From positions 12,480,994 through 12,544,993 of the forward strand of contig NC_049994.1 of NCBI RefSeq assembly GCF_000003815.2: 64,000 bases of DNA. The letters are read 5' to 3'. Below are positions 37,101-43,238 of this stretch, piece after piece. The DNA comes from Branchiostoma floridae. Its lineage: Eukaryota > Chordata > Leptocardii > Amphioxiformes > Branchiostomatidae. A program made the position numbers and the translations under genes. The notes under the pieces are model-generated. The model made no database searches. It was given only the letters and a program-made list of their open reading frames with translations, and was not told where the DNA came from. The stretch's first letter is position 1. Every line of letters starts with the position of its first letter.

Positions 37101-37500
37101 TGACGATTAAAACACACTTCCTCAAAACGTGCGTCCTCTTCCCGGTCAAGTTCACGTAATAAAACCGTCTACAGCTCTCCAGTGAGACATTATCAGGCAG
37201 GAGCGCCATGGTACTTGATCTTTTATGAATGAGATGTGGGTGCATAAAAAAAGGAGGGCAAAGCGAACACAGGTGACTGGCGATTTTATCACGCTTGTGT
37301 TCCGCCCTCCCACCTTAGCGGGCGTCTCCGGCCACTTACCAGGGATCGAACTCGTGGATGATGCTCTCGAAGCGTATGACGGCGAACAGGCGGCTGCTGA
37401 AGGCGGCTAGGTAGGCCAGAGCGAGGATGGAGAAGGAGAGAAGGGACTGCCACCCGGCAGGGTTGGACAAGGCCGTGCGGATGTTGCTCTCCCCCGCCAT
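4124..37500 (-). CDS. STT3B: STT3B, catalytic subunit of the oligosaccharyltransferase complex (18 coding exons, 795 aa)
   Basis: Transfers the dolichol-linked glycan to Asn-X-Ser/Thr in the ER lumen; a multi-pass ER membrane protein. Coding exons in transcript order: 37500-37340, 19687-19579, 18922-18813, 18269-18181, 17759-17671, 14843-14778, 14339-14240, 13776-13678, 13328-13173, 12540-12492, 10035-9881, 9052-8820, 7756-7569, 6696-6525, 6057-5884, 5465-5352, 4860-4648, 4234-4124. All donors are GT and all acceptors AG; phases agree throughout. Visible motifs: HEFDPW (D52), the DxE pair in SYDNEG (D170, E172), SVSE (354-357), WWDYG (563-567), DNNTWNNS (from 581), a cytosolic acidic loop [10 protein letters not shown] and a Lys-rich C-terminus. 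[23 protein letters not shown] and the DYFTPQGEF region match the B isoform rather than STT3A. The N-terminus is short (the ATG at 37500 lies in an AAGATGG context), lacking the long Ser/Gly/Ala leader of mammalian STT3B (826 aa). Confidence 0.97.
4357..4713 (-). repeat. Three tandem copies of the 3' end of STT3B exon 17 with flanking intron
   Basis: The last ~65 bases of exon 17, its donor and ~75 bases of intron occur three times at 140-143-bp spacing (anchor TTTCTGGAAGTG at 4649, 4506 and 4366). The copy nearest the exon still reads [14 protein letters not shown] in frame, but its donor GT has become AT. The outer copy keeps a GTAACG donor but has an in-frame stop. Neither can replace the real exon. 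Confidence 0.9.
6331..6545 (-). repeat. Tandem duplication of the 3' end of STT3B exon 14 plus intron
   Basis: The 21 bases at the exon 14 end (6525-6545) recur exactly at 6407-6427, each next to a GTGGG donor. The intron on the downstream side (TTATCAATAAG at 6331 and 6451) is copied too. The period is 118-120 bp. Confidence 0.88.
6998..7556. repeat. 56-bp minisatellite in STT3B intron 13, about 10 units
   Basis: Units share the core GATACAGATACAGAAGCTGG followed by a variant of TGTGTTACGCTGAAGGGCAG and TTATACCGGCTATATA. A block of three units (168 bp) beginning at 7163 is repeated almost exactly from 7331, so there is a higher-order 3 x 56 structure. The array abuts the exon 13 splice donor. 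Confidence 0.95.
7741..8085 (-). repeat. Duplication of the 5' edge of STT3B exon 13 plus upstream intron
   Basis: CTTCCCTGCCTTCGTTA plus the following AGGTCAC and CAAAATTAGAGAT of the exon 13 acceptor region (from 7749) recur from about 7896. ACCTCTTTCAGCAGTGT occurs near 7870 and again near 8060. The units are 147-190 bp apart and partly diverged. Only the acceptor edge of the exon is copied, not its body. Confidence 0.8.
8502..8654. mobile_element. MITE family B copy (GTTCACCTTTA termini)
   Basis: Inverted ends: AAGTTCACCTTTACCTGTGG at the left and AAAGGTGAACT at the right, with the internal ACAACGGATAT shared by other copies in this window (16925, 19281, 26934). Non-coding and diverged. 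Confidence 0.65.
9605..9935 (-). repeat. Extra copy of the 3' end of STT3B exon 11, 266 bp into the intron
   Basis: About 50 bases of exon 11 end with its donor (real donor at 9875-9880) recur at 9609-9660 with few changes: ACCCACTGAAGACTCTCTC then CTTCTTGATACAGAACCAGA. The copy lacks the acceptor side, so it is not a usable exon. Confidence 0.85.
10287..12372. mobile_element. 2.1-kb hAT-type DNA transposon in STT3B intron 10
   Basis: The ends are a perfect 15-bp terminal inverted repeat, CAGTGCTGTCTCCAG at 10287 and its reverse complement ending at 12372. They are flanked by a perfect 8-bp target duplication GTCCTAAC (10279-10286 and 12373-12380). The CAGTG terminus and 8-bp duplication are hAT hallmarks. 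No full transposase is present. Near both ends lie GGGACGG-rich and C-rich stretches. The middle (about 10870-12180) is markedly more GC-rich than the surrounding intron and holds one possible transposase exon, listed separately. Probably a non-autonomous internal-deletion derivative. Confidence 0.9.
11284..11419 (+). pseudogene. Possible first exon of a hAT transposase or hAT-derived gene, left inside the transposon
   Basis: From ATG at 11284 the frame reads [19 protein letters not shown] and continues to [20 protein letters not shown], where a GTGAGA donor follows at about 11420. A basic N-terminus followed by KW-x(4)-PW-F/L-x is typical of the segment before the TTF/BED-type zinc finger of hAT and ZMYM-like proteins. 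No continuation with zinc ligands or the hAT dimerisation domain is visible before the element ends, so this is a fragment. The assignment rests on motif resemblance only. Confidence 0.4.
13141..13172. repeat. (AAAC)n microsatellite covering the donor of STT3B exon 9
   Basis: Eight AAAC units run directly into exon 9. On the coding strand the exon ends ...TACGCAG and the intron begins GTTTGTTTGTTT, so the 5' splice site GTTTGT is itself repeat sequence. No other GT would keep the reading frame into exon 10. Confidence 0.9.
13464..13668. repeat. (GTGA)n-like simple repeat in STT3B intron 8
   Basis: About 200 bases of GAGT/GTGA with GTGT interruptions lie between exon 9 (ends 13328) and exon 8 (starts 13678). 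It ends 10 bases before the exon 8 edge. Open frames on the opposite strand (Ser-Leu-Thr-His repeats) are translations of the repeat, not genes. Confidence 0.93.
16237..16559. mobile_element. Short hAT-like element bounded by a 27-bp direct repeat
   Basis: Ends CAGGGCTCGAAATAC (16237) and GTATTTCGGGCCCTG (ending 16559) are inverted copies with one mismatch. The interior is rich in TGCAGGT and ACCTGCA words. The 27 bases at 16210-16236 recur exactly at 16560-16586, directly touching both ends. The same termini appear at 20373-20692. Confidence 0.8.
16925..17122. mobile_element. MITE family B copy, best preserved
   Basis: Inverted ends GCTAGTTCACC and GGTGAACTAGC. Inside these are sub-terminal inverted words (GGGTAACCTATATCCGTTGT at the left, AAAGGTTACCC at the right) and a second inverted pair, GGATATCAAGT near 16990 and ACTTGATATCC near 17070. 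About 200 bp, no coding capacity. Confidence 0.8.
18003..18122. repeat. Long palindrome in STT3B intron 4
   Basis: TTTCAATCCATAGCATAAATCTTT... and its near-perfect reverse complement ending ATGGATTGAAA form arms of about 50 bp around an ACATGTAAGTACAAA loop. Either a MITE or an inverted duplication. It lies 60 bases from the exon 4 donor. Confidence 0.85.
18339..18463. repeat. Second long palindrome, STT3B intron 3
   Basis: Arms of about 55 bp (GAATAGATGAAAGTTCAATC ... and its reverse complement) with almost no mismatches around a short spacer TTAATTCATTGAACT. The near identity of the arms implies recent origin or conversion between them. Confidence 0.88.
18940..19190 (+). mobile_element. 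Probable tRNA-derived SINE
   Basis: CAAGCTGTTAGAGAGCCTGG resembles a tRNA D-arm/A box. At 18980-18998, CTGGGTTCAAATCCCAG is a perfect T-arm with the GTTCAAATCC B box. A ~190-base unrelated tail follows, ending in a T-rich run (TTTTCTTTTCTTTTTTT, 19174-19190). The region between the boxes does not fold as a normal anticodon arm, so this is not a functional tRNA gene. Confidence 0.5.
19281..19476. mobile_element. MITE family B copy
   Basis: GCTAGTTCACCTTAATCCGTGG at the left and AAAGGTGAAC at the right. The interior shares the GTTTAGGGATAT and CAGTGGTTTCAAACTGCAAT words with the 16925 and 26934 copies. Confidence 0.75.
19851..19979. mobile_element. MITE family C with 9-bp target duplication
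   Basis: TAATCTCCAAGCAGATCC at the left and its reverse complement at the right, 129 bp in all. The 9 bases CAAATTTCA at 19842-19850 recur at 19980-19988. A 9-bp duplication is characteristic of Mutator-like elements. Inner arms (TATAGTATCAAA / TTTGATACTATC) extend the hairpin. Confidence 0.85.
20373..20692. mobile_element. hAT-like element, same family as 16237
   Basis: Begins CAGGGCTCGAAATAC and ends GAATTTCAAGCCCTG. The flanking six bases AACTCA at 20367-20372 recur at 20693-20698. The interior ends carry repeated GGGTGCACC/GGTGCACCC words, the counterpart of TGCAGGT in the 16237 copy. Confidence 0.75.
20925..21136. mobile_element. MITE family A copy (TACTGTAAATGC termini)
   Basis: Begins TACTGTAAATGCGTTTAAG and ends GCATTTACAGTA, 212 bp. 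Internal GTTCGCGGT words recur in both orientations, making a large folded structure. The same family is seen at 28870, 31478, 48647 and 49784. Confidence 0.85.
25796..25860. mobile_element. Half copy of MITE family B
   Basis: Only the left end (TAGTTCACCTTTATCCGTGG and GGGTATTTAGGA) is recognisable. The right inverted end is missing. Confidence 0.55.
26934..27151. mobile_element. MITE family B copy
   Basis: TGCTAGTTCTCCTTTATTTG at the left and GGATAAAGGTGAACTAG at the right. Internal inverted words GGATATCAAG and CTTGATATCC are as in the 16925 copy. Confidence 0.78.
28406..28499. mobile_element. 94-bp hairpin MITE with 9-bp target duplication
   Basis: TAGCCTAGATACCAG at the left and CTGGTATCCAGGCTA at the right, with a nearly perfect inner stem around AATATCTAT. 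CAATTCATG at 28397-28405 recurs at 28500-28508. The termini differ from family C but the duplication length is the same. A related TAGCCTGGATACC hairpin lies near 39228-39335. Confidence 0.88.
28870..29014. mobile_element. MITE family A, truncated copy
   Basis: Shares GTTTGCGATAGCCCCATAGACTG and the terminal GAACATTTCTGCATTTACAG with the 20925 and 31478 copies. The left terminus is lost. Confidence 0.7.
31478..31693. mobile_element. MITE family A copy
   Basis: ACTAAATGCATCTAAATTTTAAG at the degenerate left end and TTCTGCATTTACAGTA at the right. The internal CGTGGTAGCGGGAAAATGGA and GCCATAGACTGTAGTC are as in the other members. Confidence 0.78.
32054..32797 (+). CDS. LINE ORF1 protein, N-terminally truncated
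   Basis: Open from [10 protein letters not shown] to the stop at 32797, about 247 residues, with no upstream ATG in frame because the element is truncated. The N-terminal [13 protein letters not shown] is the last part of a PHD-like Cys/His finger. A coiled coil ([20 protein letters not shown]) follows, then an [14 protein letters not shown] block and a [15 protein letters not shown]-terminal region, the order typical of CR1/L2-type ORF1 (RNA-binding chaperone of the retrotransposition particle). It overlaps ORF2 by about 40 bases in another frame. Confidence 0.75.
   Translation, partial: CAGVSDSLYQVISDEPEECHWFCRNCKKGAQKLYLSVIALTGELQSVNEKLRLLESKDSELEARIHLLEESQTNTQHTSGLTEEQLIEKIVNKTTETVTKSVKDNVDKQLSEKEDQESRRLNLIVHNLPESNSRQGDIDSFTELVKEEFKLKVNVTNAQRLGKPSIENTRLVKVTMANLSEKKQVLALARELRESAHEVYSQVYIRPDLTKKQLEESKNLREQLKGTRERNPDRKWIIRRGQIVEAN
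32758..35715 (+). CDS. LINE ORF2: AP-type endonuclease and reverse transcriptase, uninterrupted
   Basis: Nearly 985 codons without a stop. The N-terminal part is an apurinic-type endonuclease: [16 protein letters not shown] (GDFN at 164-167) and GASDH (243-247). The reverse transcriptase follows: [45 protein letters not shown] (D609), [10 protein letters not shown] and FADDTKIYA (695-698). It ends with the thumb and the C-terminal [19 protein letters not shown] region typical of CR1/jockey-like proteins. The frame opens at a GTG; the first ATG is a little downstream (MSKYDEL) and would cut into the endonuclease, so translation probably depends on ORF1 (overlap or reinitiation). All catalytic motifs that I can check are present. 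Confidence 0.92.
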   Translation: MDNKKGTDCRGKLDQLNYHDLSVLYTNTDNSIMSKYDELCAIITEKQYDVICLTEIKPKQGSLPDRQVMQIQGYDLFTSDLESPNTRGTCVYIKAVYKAKQVIPPTEFVDCTWVSIQGRNDTSILIGTLYRSGTPALAITRDLALHETLNWAVNTQDSHVLITGDFNHPNITWTPSPHLRATHADNTDNPATRFIECMRDTYLYQHVTGPTRYRSDQTPTLDDLVLSNEEGMIEQITHEEPLGASDHVRIEFKFVFSTPVKENKKTTWRFDRGNYEMMREDLKLNWENLLEGKSTQEAYALFRQKIAEAAQKHVPTKTIDISKKKLKPSWMDEEAFRKLKKKHHAWIRYLNTKDISDWTAYKRARNAATHASRKARKSFERKLAAEARYNNKAFWNYVNSRRKTRTQVGDLKDAHGNFTAINSEKAEILNNQYFRTFTQEDHENIPTFPRIQSTTALDTINITEEMVLEQLQSLRVDKSPGKDGVHPRVLKELTDEIVGPLTQIFQKSINDGKLPDEWREASITPIYKKGDKSDPANYRPVSLTSVPCKMLERIIVNELITHIRNNDLTCEQQHGFTHGKSTITNLLEAMDVWTEALSHGLPVDVIFLDYAKAFDTVPHERLLRRVESFGIGGSLLQWIRNFLTQRRQQVVVNGSASSWKPVISGVPQGSVLGPLLFTIFVSDIPEKIQNFVSLFADDTKIYAATQKCEQSAHTSCLQADLNSLQEWSVKMQMRFHPDKCKVMHLGKANPQHKYTMNKADGTKHMLESTDEEKDLGVTIDKNLKFSKHVQVQANKANRVLGLIKHTFAHIERESFLLLYKSLVRPHLEYATTIWSPKTKRDRDTVERVQRRATKLVKSISHLTYPERLKELELPTLHFRRQRSDIIQLFKITHGLDTVRVNNHCNLCGRAMFTPSLASNTRGHQYKYQIQKATGPRAHFFPTRVTPAWNKLSQSTVNSKSVKEFKTRLGQEWGLHPDRHEYHFSY
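35801..37339. other. 5' part of STT3B intron 1 after the LINE
   Basis: AT-rich sequence, no coding exon or clear repeat beyond two copies of CATCAATACAAAAGAACA near 36848-36885. It becomes GC-richer near exon 1. Confidence 0.5.
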
Positions 37501-37510
37501 CTTGGAACAC
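37491..37510 (-). promoter_or_regulatory. YY1-like AAGATGGCGG over the STT3B start codon
   Basis: On the minus strand the start context reads CCAAGATGGCGGGGG. AAGATGGCGGC-type sites just downstream of transcription starts are common YY1 sites in housekeeping promoters and can at the same time be the initiation codon. The flanking sequence is GC-rich. Confidence 0.4.
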
Positions 37511-40500
37511 GTTCTGCCGCTGGACCAATCGCAGCGCGGCACGGCACAGCCAAGTCTCGCGCCGGGCCGCGGGAAGCGCCGACGGGAAGGAGCGTCGTCT
37601 GGCGGAAATTTTACACAGTGCAGGTACAGATTGGAGCAGATGGGTCTAACAAACCATGAAGGTTCATGGAGTAATGATATACAAATTATACGTGTTTGTG
37701 TGGTGTACAATTTTTTGTGGCTTCTGTTTATCTGTCAGTTTAGACAATTTTGTGATTTTAGAGGGAAAATCTTGTGGCTGTAGTGATATTGTAAATAGAT
37801 AAATTGTTGCAAGGATGATTGTTGGTAGTAACATCTCTCTCATACATAAATCCGCTACCTGCCTTTTACCATGGCCAATATTGAGCGAAGGAGGCCATAT
37901 ACATGTATACCTGCCTTTGTGCATGTTATCGCTCTAAACATTATTCGTCTGCAAATTATGTAGATCTGCACCTAATGTGACTGGTGTAGTTGTCAGCTAA
38001 ACCACTAGGGGTTATGTAATAAAACGTGAATTTTACGAACCCTGAAATAAATGTTCCAGTCAAGGAGCACACACCTGCGCTATATGGCTGGAGGAATACT
38101 AACGGTATAGAATGATGGCTGAATGACGCTTTTGTTATCGATCTTTTCTTTCACGCCACCCCCTTGTCTTCTTCTTGCGCTTAAATCAGACGGATGGAGT
38201 TTTTTTTTTTTCAATGTCCCTTTGTATTTGCTTGCTTCATCCTGCTTTCACTGTTTCATAGTTTAATAGACGTTATTTCGTTAGGGCCCAAATCATGTTC
38301 GGACTTGTTGACTGACTTGGAATCAAGACATCGGGTGTTTGTTAAGCTGCATTATTGAAAAGGGTTGAAATTTGCCAAATTGGATTTGGGTTTTAATTGC
38401 TCAAACCGTAATGTGATCGGCTCAAATCCGATTTTTGAAGCCGTTTTACTTTAGGCCCTGTGCATGTGAATAGATCAAATCGGATTCAAGAATGGTCCCT
38501 CTGCTGCCTCGAACTATGTATTCTGTATGGTACCATTGGCTCAAGCTCTGATAGCCACATGTTGCCTTTCTTTATGATATTCACTACCACGCACCGCCTC
38601 CACGACTACCAATGCACGCTGTAGGGTTCAAGCTCAAAAATGCAAATATGACGTCAGCCGCCAATCTGCATCGGCCGTCCGTTTGACCATGGCAACGGTT
38701 CACAGGGGGGCGATTATTGAATATTAGCGGCGTTGCCACTCCCCCCTGCTTCGAACGTGAGGTTGTTACGTAAACGTTTATATGATTCTTGCAATACCCG
38801 GACGTGTCAAGAATGAAAACCTTCAGAGGTATCGTCTGCAAGATGGGGCACGTTCATGCCTGTTTCTAGTGTGTGTAGGATTTATTCCCCATGATCACAT
38901 ACGGATTATACTTAAATGTCAATGTCTAGAATTGTATCCAAACCTTATCACCACCGTAAGCTATAGCTGACGAGTCTATTTTGTCCTCTTTCGCAAAGAG
39001 ACTCGAGCTAAAACGGGTTTGGATACCAGGCTTGTCGAAAGTCTTCTATTTCCGTAAGATCATATGGTCTCCTTCAGTAGTCATGATCAGTATTGACAAT
39101 TCCTTGGTTACAGCTTTGGCATGCAATCGATGTGAGGTTATCAGTGGCGAAAGATCCGTAATGACAAAAAGAGAAAAACCATCTTCACTTTTTTAACATT
39201 AGCCTGGGCACCTTTCTCCATAGTAATCGCTAGCCTGGATACCTGTCATTCTTCGTAGTATTGTATCCGCTAACCGTGGAGAGAAAATATAGAGGTAGCG
39301 GTTACTACGGAGGATGGTACCCAGGCTGCTTCAATATATGGGAGACATGAACTTCAAATCTCAGACGTGCATGTGTAGTCCATGACTGGAAAATTCATCG
39401 ATGTACACTAGTACTAGTAGTAGACATTGATTTGCGGTAGGGCATGTCGAAGACGTTAAGTGAGTTTCTGGAAGAAAAGGATCCAAATCACGAATAACAT
39501 AAGATCGTAACATTCTTTAACTTCACCGTTTTCTCAACACACATGCCTTGGAGACTTCTTCACACCTTTCACACAAATGTATACATAGTATGGACCTGGC
39601 ATAGATCCGAGTCCTTGAACCGGAACATGATAGCAAATGGACAGTCCCTGCCTCATACTGCTCGTACTCCTTTCTCGTACATGTTGCTCATGATACATAG
39701 CCTAATCTCCAAGCAGATGTTGGGGTAAGAATGCCAATCGCGGCCTATTGAAATCTACAGAGGAGAAACCCTATCAGTCACTAAAACATTTACGATTTCC
39801 TAACCCAACATCTGCTTGACCTGCTTGAAGCTCACCATAATTCATGCAAACCATCCTTGTGTTAATGTGTTAACATATATACCGGACAGAATCTAGCCTG
39901 GTTGCCAGACGTTGACTGTTTCCAGGGTCTCATGACAGCCCAACTCCTTGGCTAAAGGACGTTATAACGTTATGACATCTTGGCTCTAGGCTCTTGGCTT
40001 TCCTCCCCAAGGAAATTCTACACCAGGCCTCCTAACATTAATAACATTATCGGCCGGGGTCTGTTATCCAGGCTAGGCAGAATCGCTCACCCAAGACCCC
40101 CTACCAACCCAACAATCCGTTTTAATAATAGTGACTGTTGATGCATAAATTGTGGTGAATGTGCATTGTACTCGCAAGCCTTTCCCTGATTCAAGGTCCT
40201 TTACCCTTGACCGAGCTGTAATCAGTACTGCTACACAGAAAACCCGTTTTCCCGGGGATGATATGTAGTAAATCACACAGCTAGCGTTCCAAATTTACAT
40301 ACACCAGAAGCAAATATCGTAAATCGTTGATGTGCTCATGTGTAGAGAACCAGTGACAATGAGTGGCGACTTAAAGAAGAATTATATTTTTCCAATCATC
40401 GGGGCATTTTCCCTCCTTCTGTAACATCTCTCTTATCCCTGAATAAACTTACAGATTTTGAAGACATTTAACCCCGGGAACTGCTGTTGTGACATCGATA

Positions 40501-42422
40501 TGAACACAATTTCTATGATTCTTGATTCTATGATTTTTTCCACACAAATGCCGATCGAAGCACAGATAGCCCGAGCCTGCTTGTAATGGGAGACTTCAAA
40601 GCTACGCCGTTACATTACGATCAAAGCTAACAAGGGATGAAATTATTGCCCAATTACTTTTTGGGGGGTCAGCGGTAGGGCATGGTCAGTGTGCATGTTG
40701 ATCGAGCCTTGTCTTGTTTTGAAAAGAATCAGTGAAGTATTTTAATTTGTCTTTAATTTGTCTTTGGATTAGATGTTTGGAAGGAGAGGGTGGACTTGGT
40801 TCGGCCAAGCAGCCCGCGATGATGATGATGATGATTTTAATTTTGGAGAAATGTTTACCAAAACGATATTGAGAGAAAAAAAGCTTCAATGAAAATGTAC
40901 AATTGACAAAGAAATGTACAATTGGCACAGAAAATTATCAAATGTTGTAAGAAAATGTTGAAGACGATAAAGCCTCACATGCCATACTGATAACGTTAAC
41001 ACATTAATGTGACATCATGTAATGCCATGACGAATACCTCTGTATCCATATCGACGCTATACCTTATCGTTAATTATTCATGTAACGTTAACGTCATACC
41101 GATTCTAGCCAGACGTAAAACCCACTCACTATCGATTTTTTTGTAACTTGTCGTATCTTAAATTATTCCAATGTACCGATGTCGATACATGAACTATGCA
41201 TTTCTGTAATTTAAAGAACATTCAGATTTAACATTCATTTTGCGTTATTTGACACTTGCACAGATTTACCAAATATGGATAGAATCTTATTGTTGGTGCT
41301 GCTGTTATTCTCATTGAACGTCTATGCCATAGCTAGCTAGACTTGATTGTTGTCCATGTTGAAATTGACTCTTCGATTCAAACCCCATCATCTACGATTC
41401 TATCTATTCTATATAATATATCGATCATCTAGGATTGACTTATCGATTTTGACACGAAATAATTTGCGAAGAACATTGGCTTTTGCCAAGTAGGCAATGT
41501 AGTAGACAGAGATGAGAGTAACGCCCCTCTCCTGTTGACTACAGCTGAGAACGTGCTGACCCCTGACCTTAGGGGGCGTGTCACGGCAAGTCAACTCTCT
41601 CATTCCCTTGCAAAACCCGACTTGATTCCGGATTTGCAAAAAAATATTGAGTGACTTGTAATACAAAACTATCAGTTGTTCATATGTTGACAGATAAACT
41701 AGTCAGAATGTGGATTTCTGCCAAATTATCGGACAAATTGTCACCGATCAATGGGTAGAATCTCGTAAATTGGGTCACCTGATCCATTATTTGTGAAATA
41801 ATCTTGTGAATAGGCGGATCTATATCCATCCGCAGGAGGTTGACGTGTGGATTGATAAACATGATTCCTGTGAATTTCAGTAGCATTTCCTGTATGTGGA
41901 ACCAATATTTTGATGTGTTAGTGGTCTAAAAGAAGAGATATTTAAGTGTGAGGAAGAAAATGTCGACAAATTGTCACATTTCTGTCCGGACATTGTGTTG
42001 ATTTATGAGTATGGCACTACTTGGTGCATACCAAGCCAACAATGCACGTCCATACACTGTGTAAGAACATCATTAGTAAAATCTATTGTCTAAAAAAAGT
42101 AGTCAAAAAATGTTTAATACTAGATTATAGTGAGTATAATGATAATATTTTCTGAAAATAAAGAATGAAAATGTCCTGTGCGATACAAAAGTCTTTACAT
42201 ATACCCCCTAAAGAAAAGCGGTAGATCCTCCCAGCGTAGGGATATGTGTGTTTACGTCCATATCAGCCCGTGCTGAGGCGATAGACGGCAGTTGAGCAAT
42301 GTCGGCGTTGAGGAGAGGTAAGAGACGAAGAAAACCCGCAAAAGTCTTAAAATTCAGCTGATTTTCGCAGATCGGGCCGATTTTTACTGGCATTTATGCT
42401 ACCAAGAGAACAGCTCGCGACT
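37501..42422. other. Divergent intergenic region between STT3B and HEXIM
   Basis: No supported coding sequence. Contains the two 5' flanks (GC-rich near 37500-37610 and near 42350), a TAGCCTGGATACC hairpin at about 39228-39335, a degenerate family C MITE at 39703-39825, and an inverted pair GCCTGG...CCAGGC at 39896-40077. The rest is single-copy-looking AT-rich sequence. Confidence 0.55.
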
Positions 42423-43238
42423 ATGGCGGATTTAGAGCACAGTGTGAGCCCGGAAGCGGAGGGAATGGACGGGGACGATGAGCGGACGGAGACCGAGCTA
42501 GCGGAGCACGACTCCCCGGACAGCAAGCGGGAGTGTCACCGTAACGACGGCGGCGATCACCCCCTGGAGGAGCACCTCAACGATCGGCGGAGAAAACACC
42601 ACCGGCGGGGACACCGGGGCTCGGGGGCGGAGGGGAGGAGGCGTTTCCGCCGCAAGTGGAAGCCGTTTGTCAAGCTGAGCTGGGAAGAGAGGAAGGACTT
42701 GGAAGAGCGCGAACGGAAACGCGCGATGCGGGTCCGCGAGATGATGTTCGCCGAGGGCCGCACCGTTGCACCCTACAACACCACGCAGTTCCTCATGGAG
42801 GACCACGAAACACAGTCCCCCTTCCACTCACCCAACCTGGAAGTCCTGCAGCGACAGCAGAGCAACGATACCTCCAACTCGGACGACATGCCGGACTCCC
42901 CCGAGGACGACTTCGGCATGGAGGCCGGTTTCTTCGAGAAGGACTTTTCGGAGACGTACGAACAGTTTCACGCCGAGAGTCTGAACAACATGAGCAAGAC
43001 AGACCTCATCAGAGAATACCTGGAGATGGAGAAATGCGTGGAGAGACTTGAAGCAAAACTTGAGACGGCAAGCAAGGAGGACAACTCGTCTGAAGACAAG
43101 ACGACGTCTCCCGTGGGGAACGACAGAGAAAGTGAGCTACGCCGAGAAGTCGAGAGACTCCGCCAAGAAAACGCCAAACTTCAGGCCGAGAACTCTCTCC
43201 TAAAGCAAGGCCGACAGAACAGCGCACCCGAGGCATAG
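42423..43238 (+). CDS. HEXIM1: HEXIM (HEXIM1/2 orthologue), 7SK snRNA-dependent inhibitor of P-TEFb, intronless
   Basis: A nuclear protein that, bound to 7SK RNA, holds CDK9/cyclin T inactive and so restrains transcription elongation. 271 residues from the ATG at 42423 (A at -3, G at +4). An in-frame ATG nine codons upstream has a poorer context. Visible parts: acidic/Ser N-terminus; Arg/Lys/His-rich RNA-binding segment (about 55-80, RRRKHHRRGHR ... RRRFRRKWKPF); LSWEERKDLEERE helix; the diagnostic PYNTTQFLM (117-125, PYNT contacts CDK9); central acidic stretch SNSDDMPDSPEDDFG; FSETYEQFHAESLNNMSK then a coiled coil (193-216 and 235-262) for dimerisation and cyclin T binding. Human HEXIM1 (359 aa) is longer, mainly in the N-terminus. 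It is a single exon as in vertebrates. The symbol could equally be HEXIM2, since the two are vertebrate duplicates. Confidence 0.95.
   Translation: MADLEHSVSPEAEGMDGDDERTETELAEHDSPDSKRECHRNDGGDHPLEEHLNDRRRKHHRRGHRGSGAEGRRRFRRKWKPFVKLSWEERKDLEERERKRAMRVREMMFAEGRTVAPYNTTQFLMEDHETQSPFHSPNLEVLQRQQSNDTSNSDDMPDSPEDDFGMEAGFFEKDFSETYEQFHAESLNNMSKTDLIREYLEMEKCVERLEAKLETASKEDNSSEDKTTSPVGNDRESELRREVERLRQENAKLQAENSLLKQGRQNSAPEA

Noticed and set aside
42396-42422. HEXIM start nine codons earlier (MLPREQLATM)
   Set aside because: The upstream ATG has a T at -3, whereas the ATG at 42423 has a strong context and gives the expected MADLE-type acidic N-terminus. Leaky use of the first ATG cannot be excluded.
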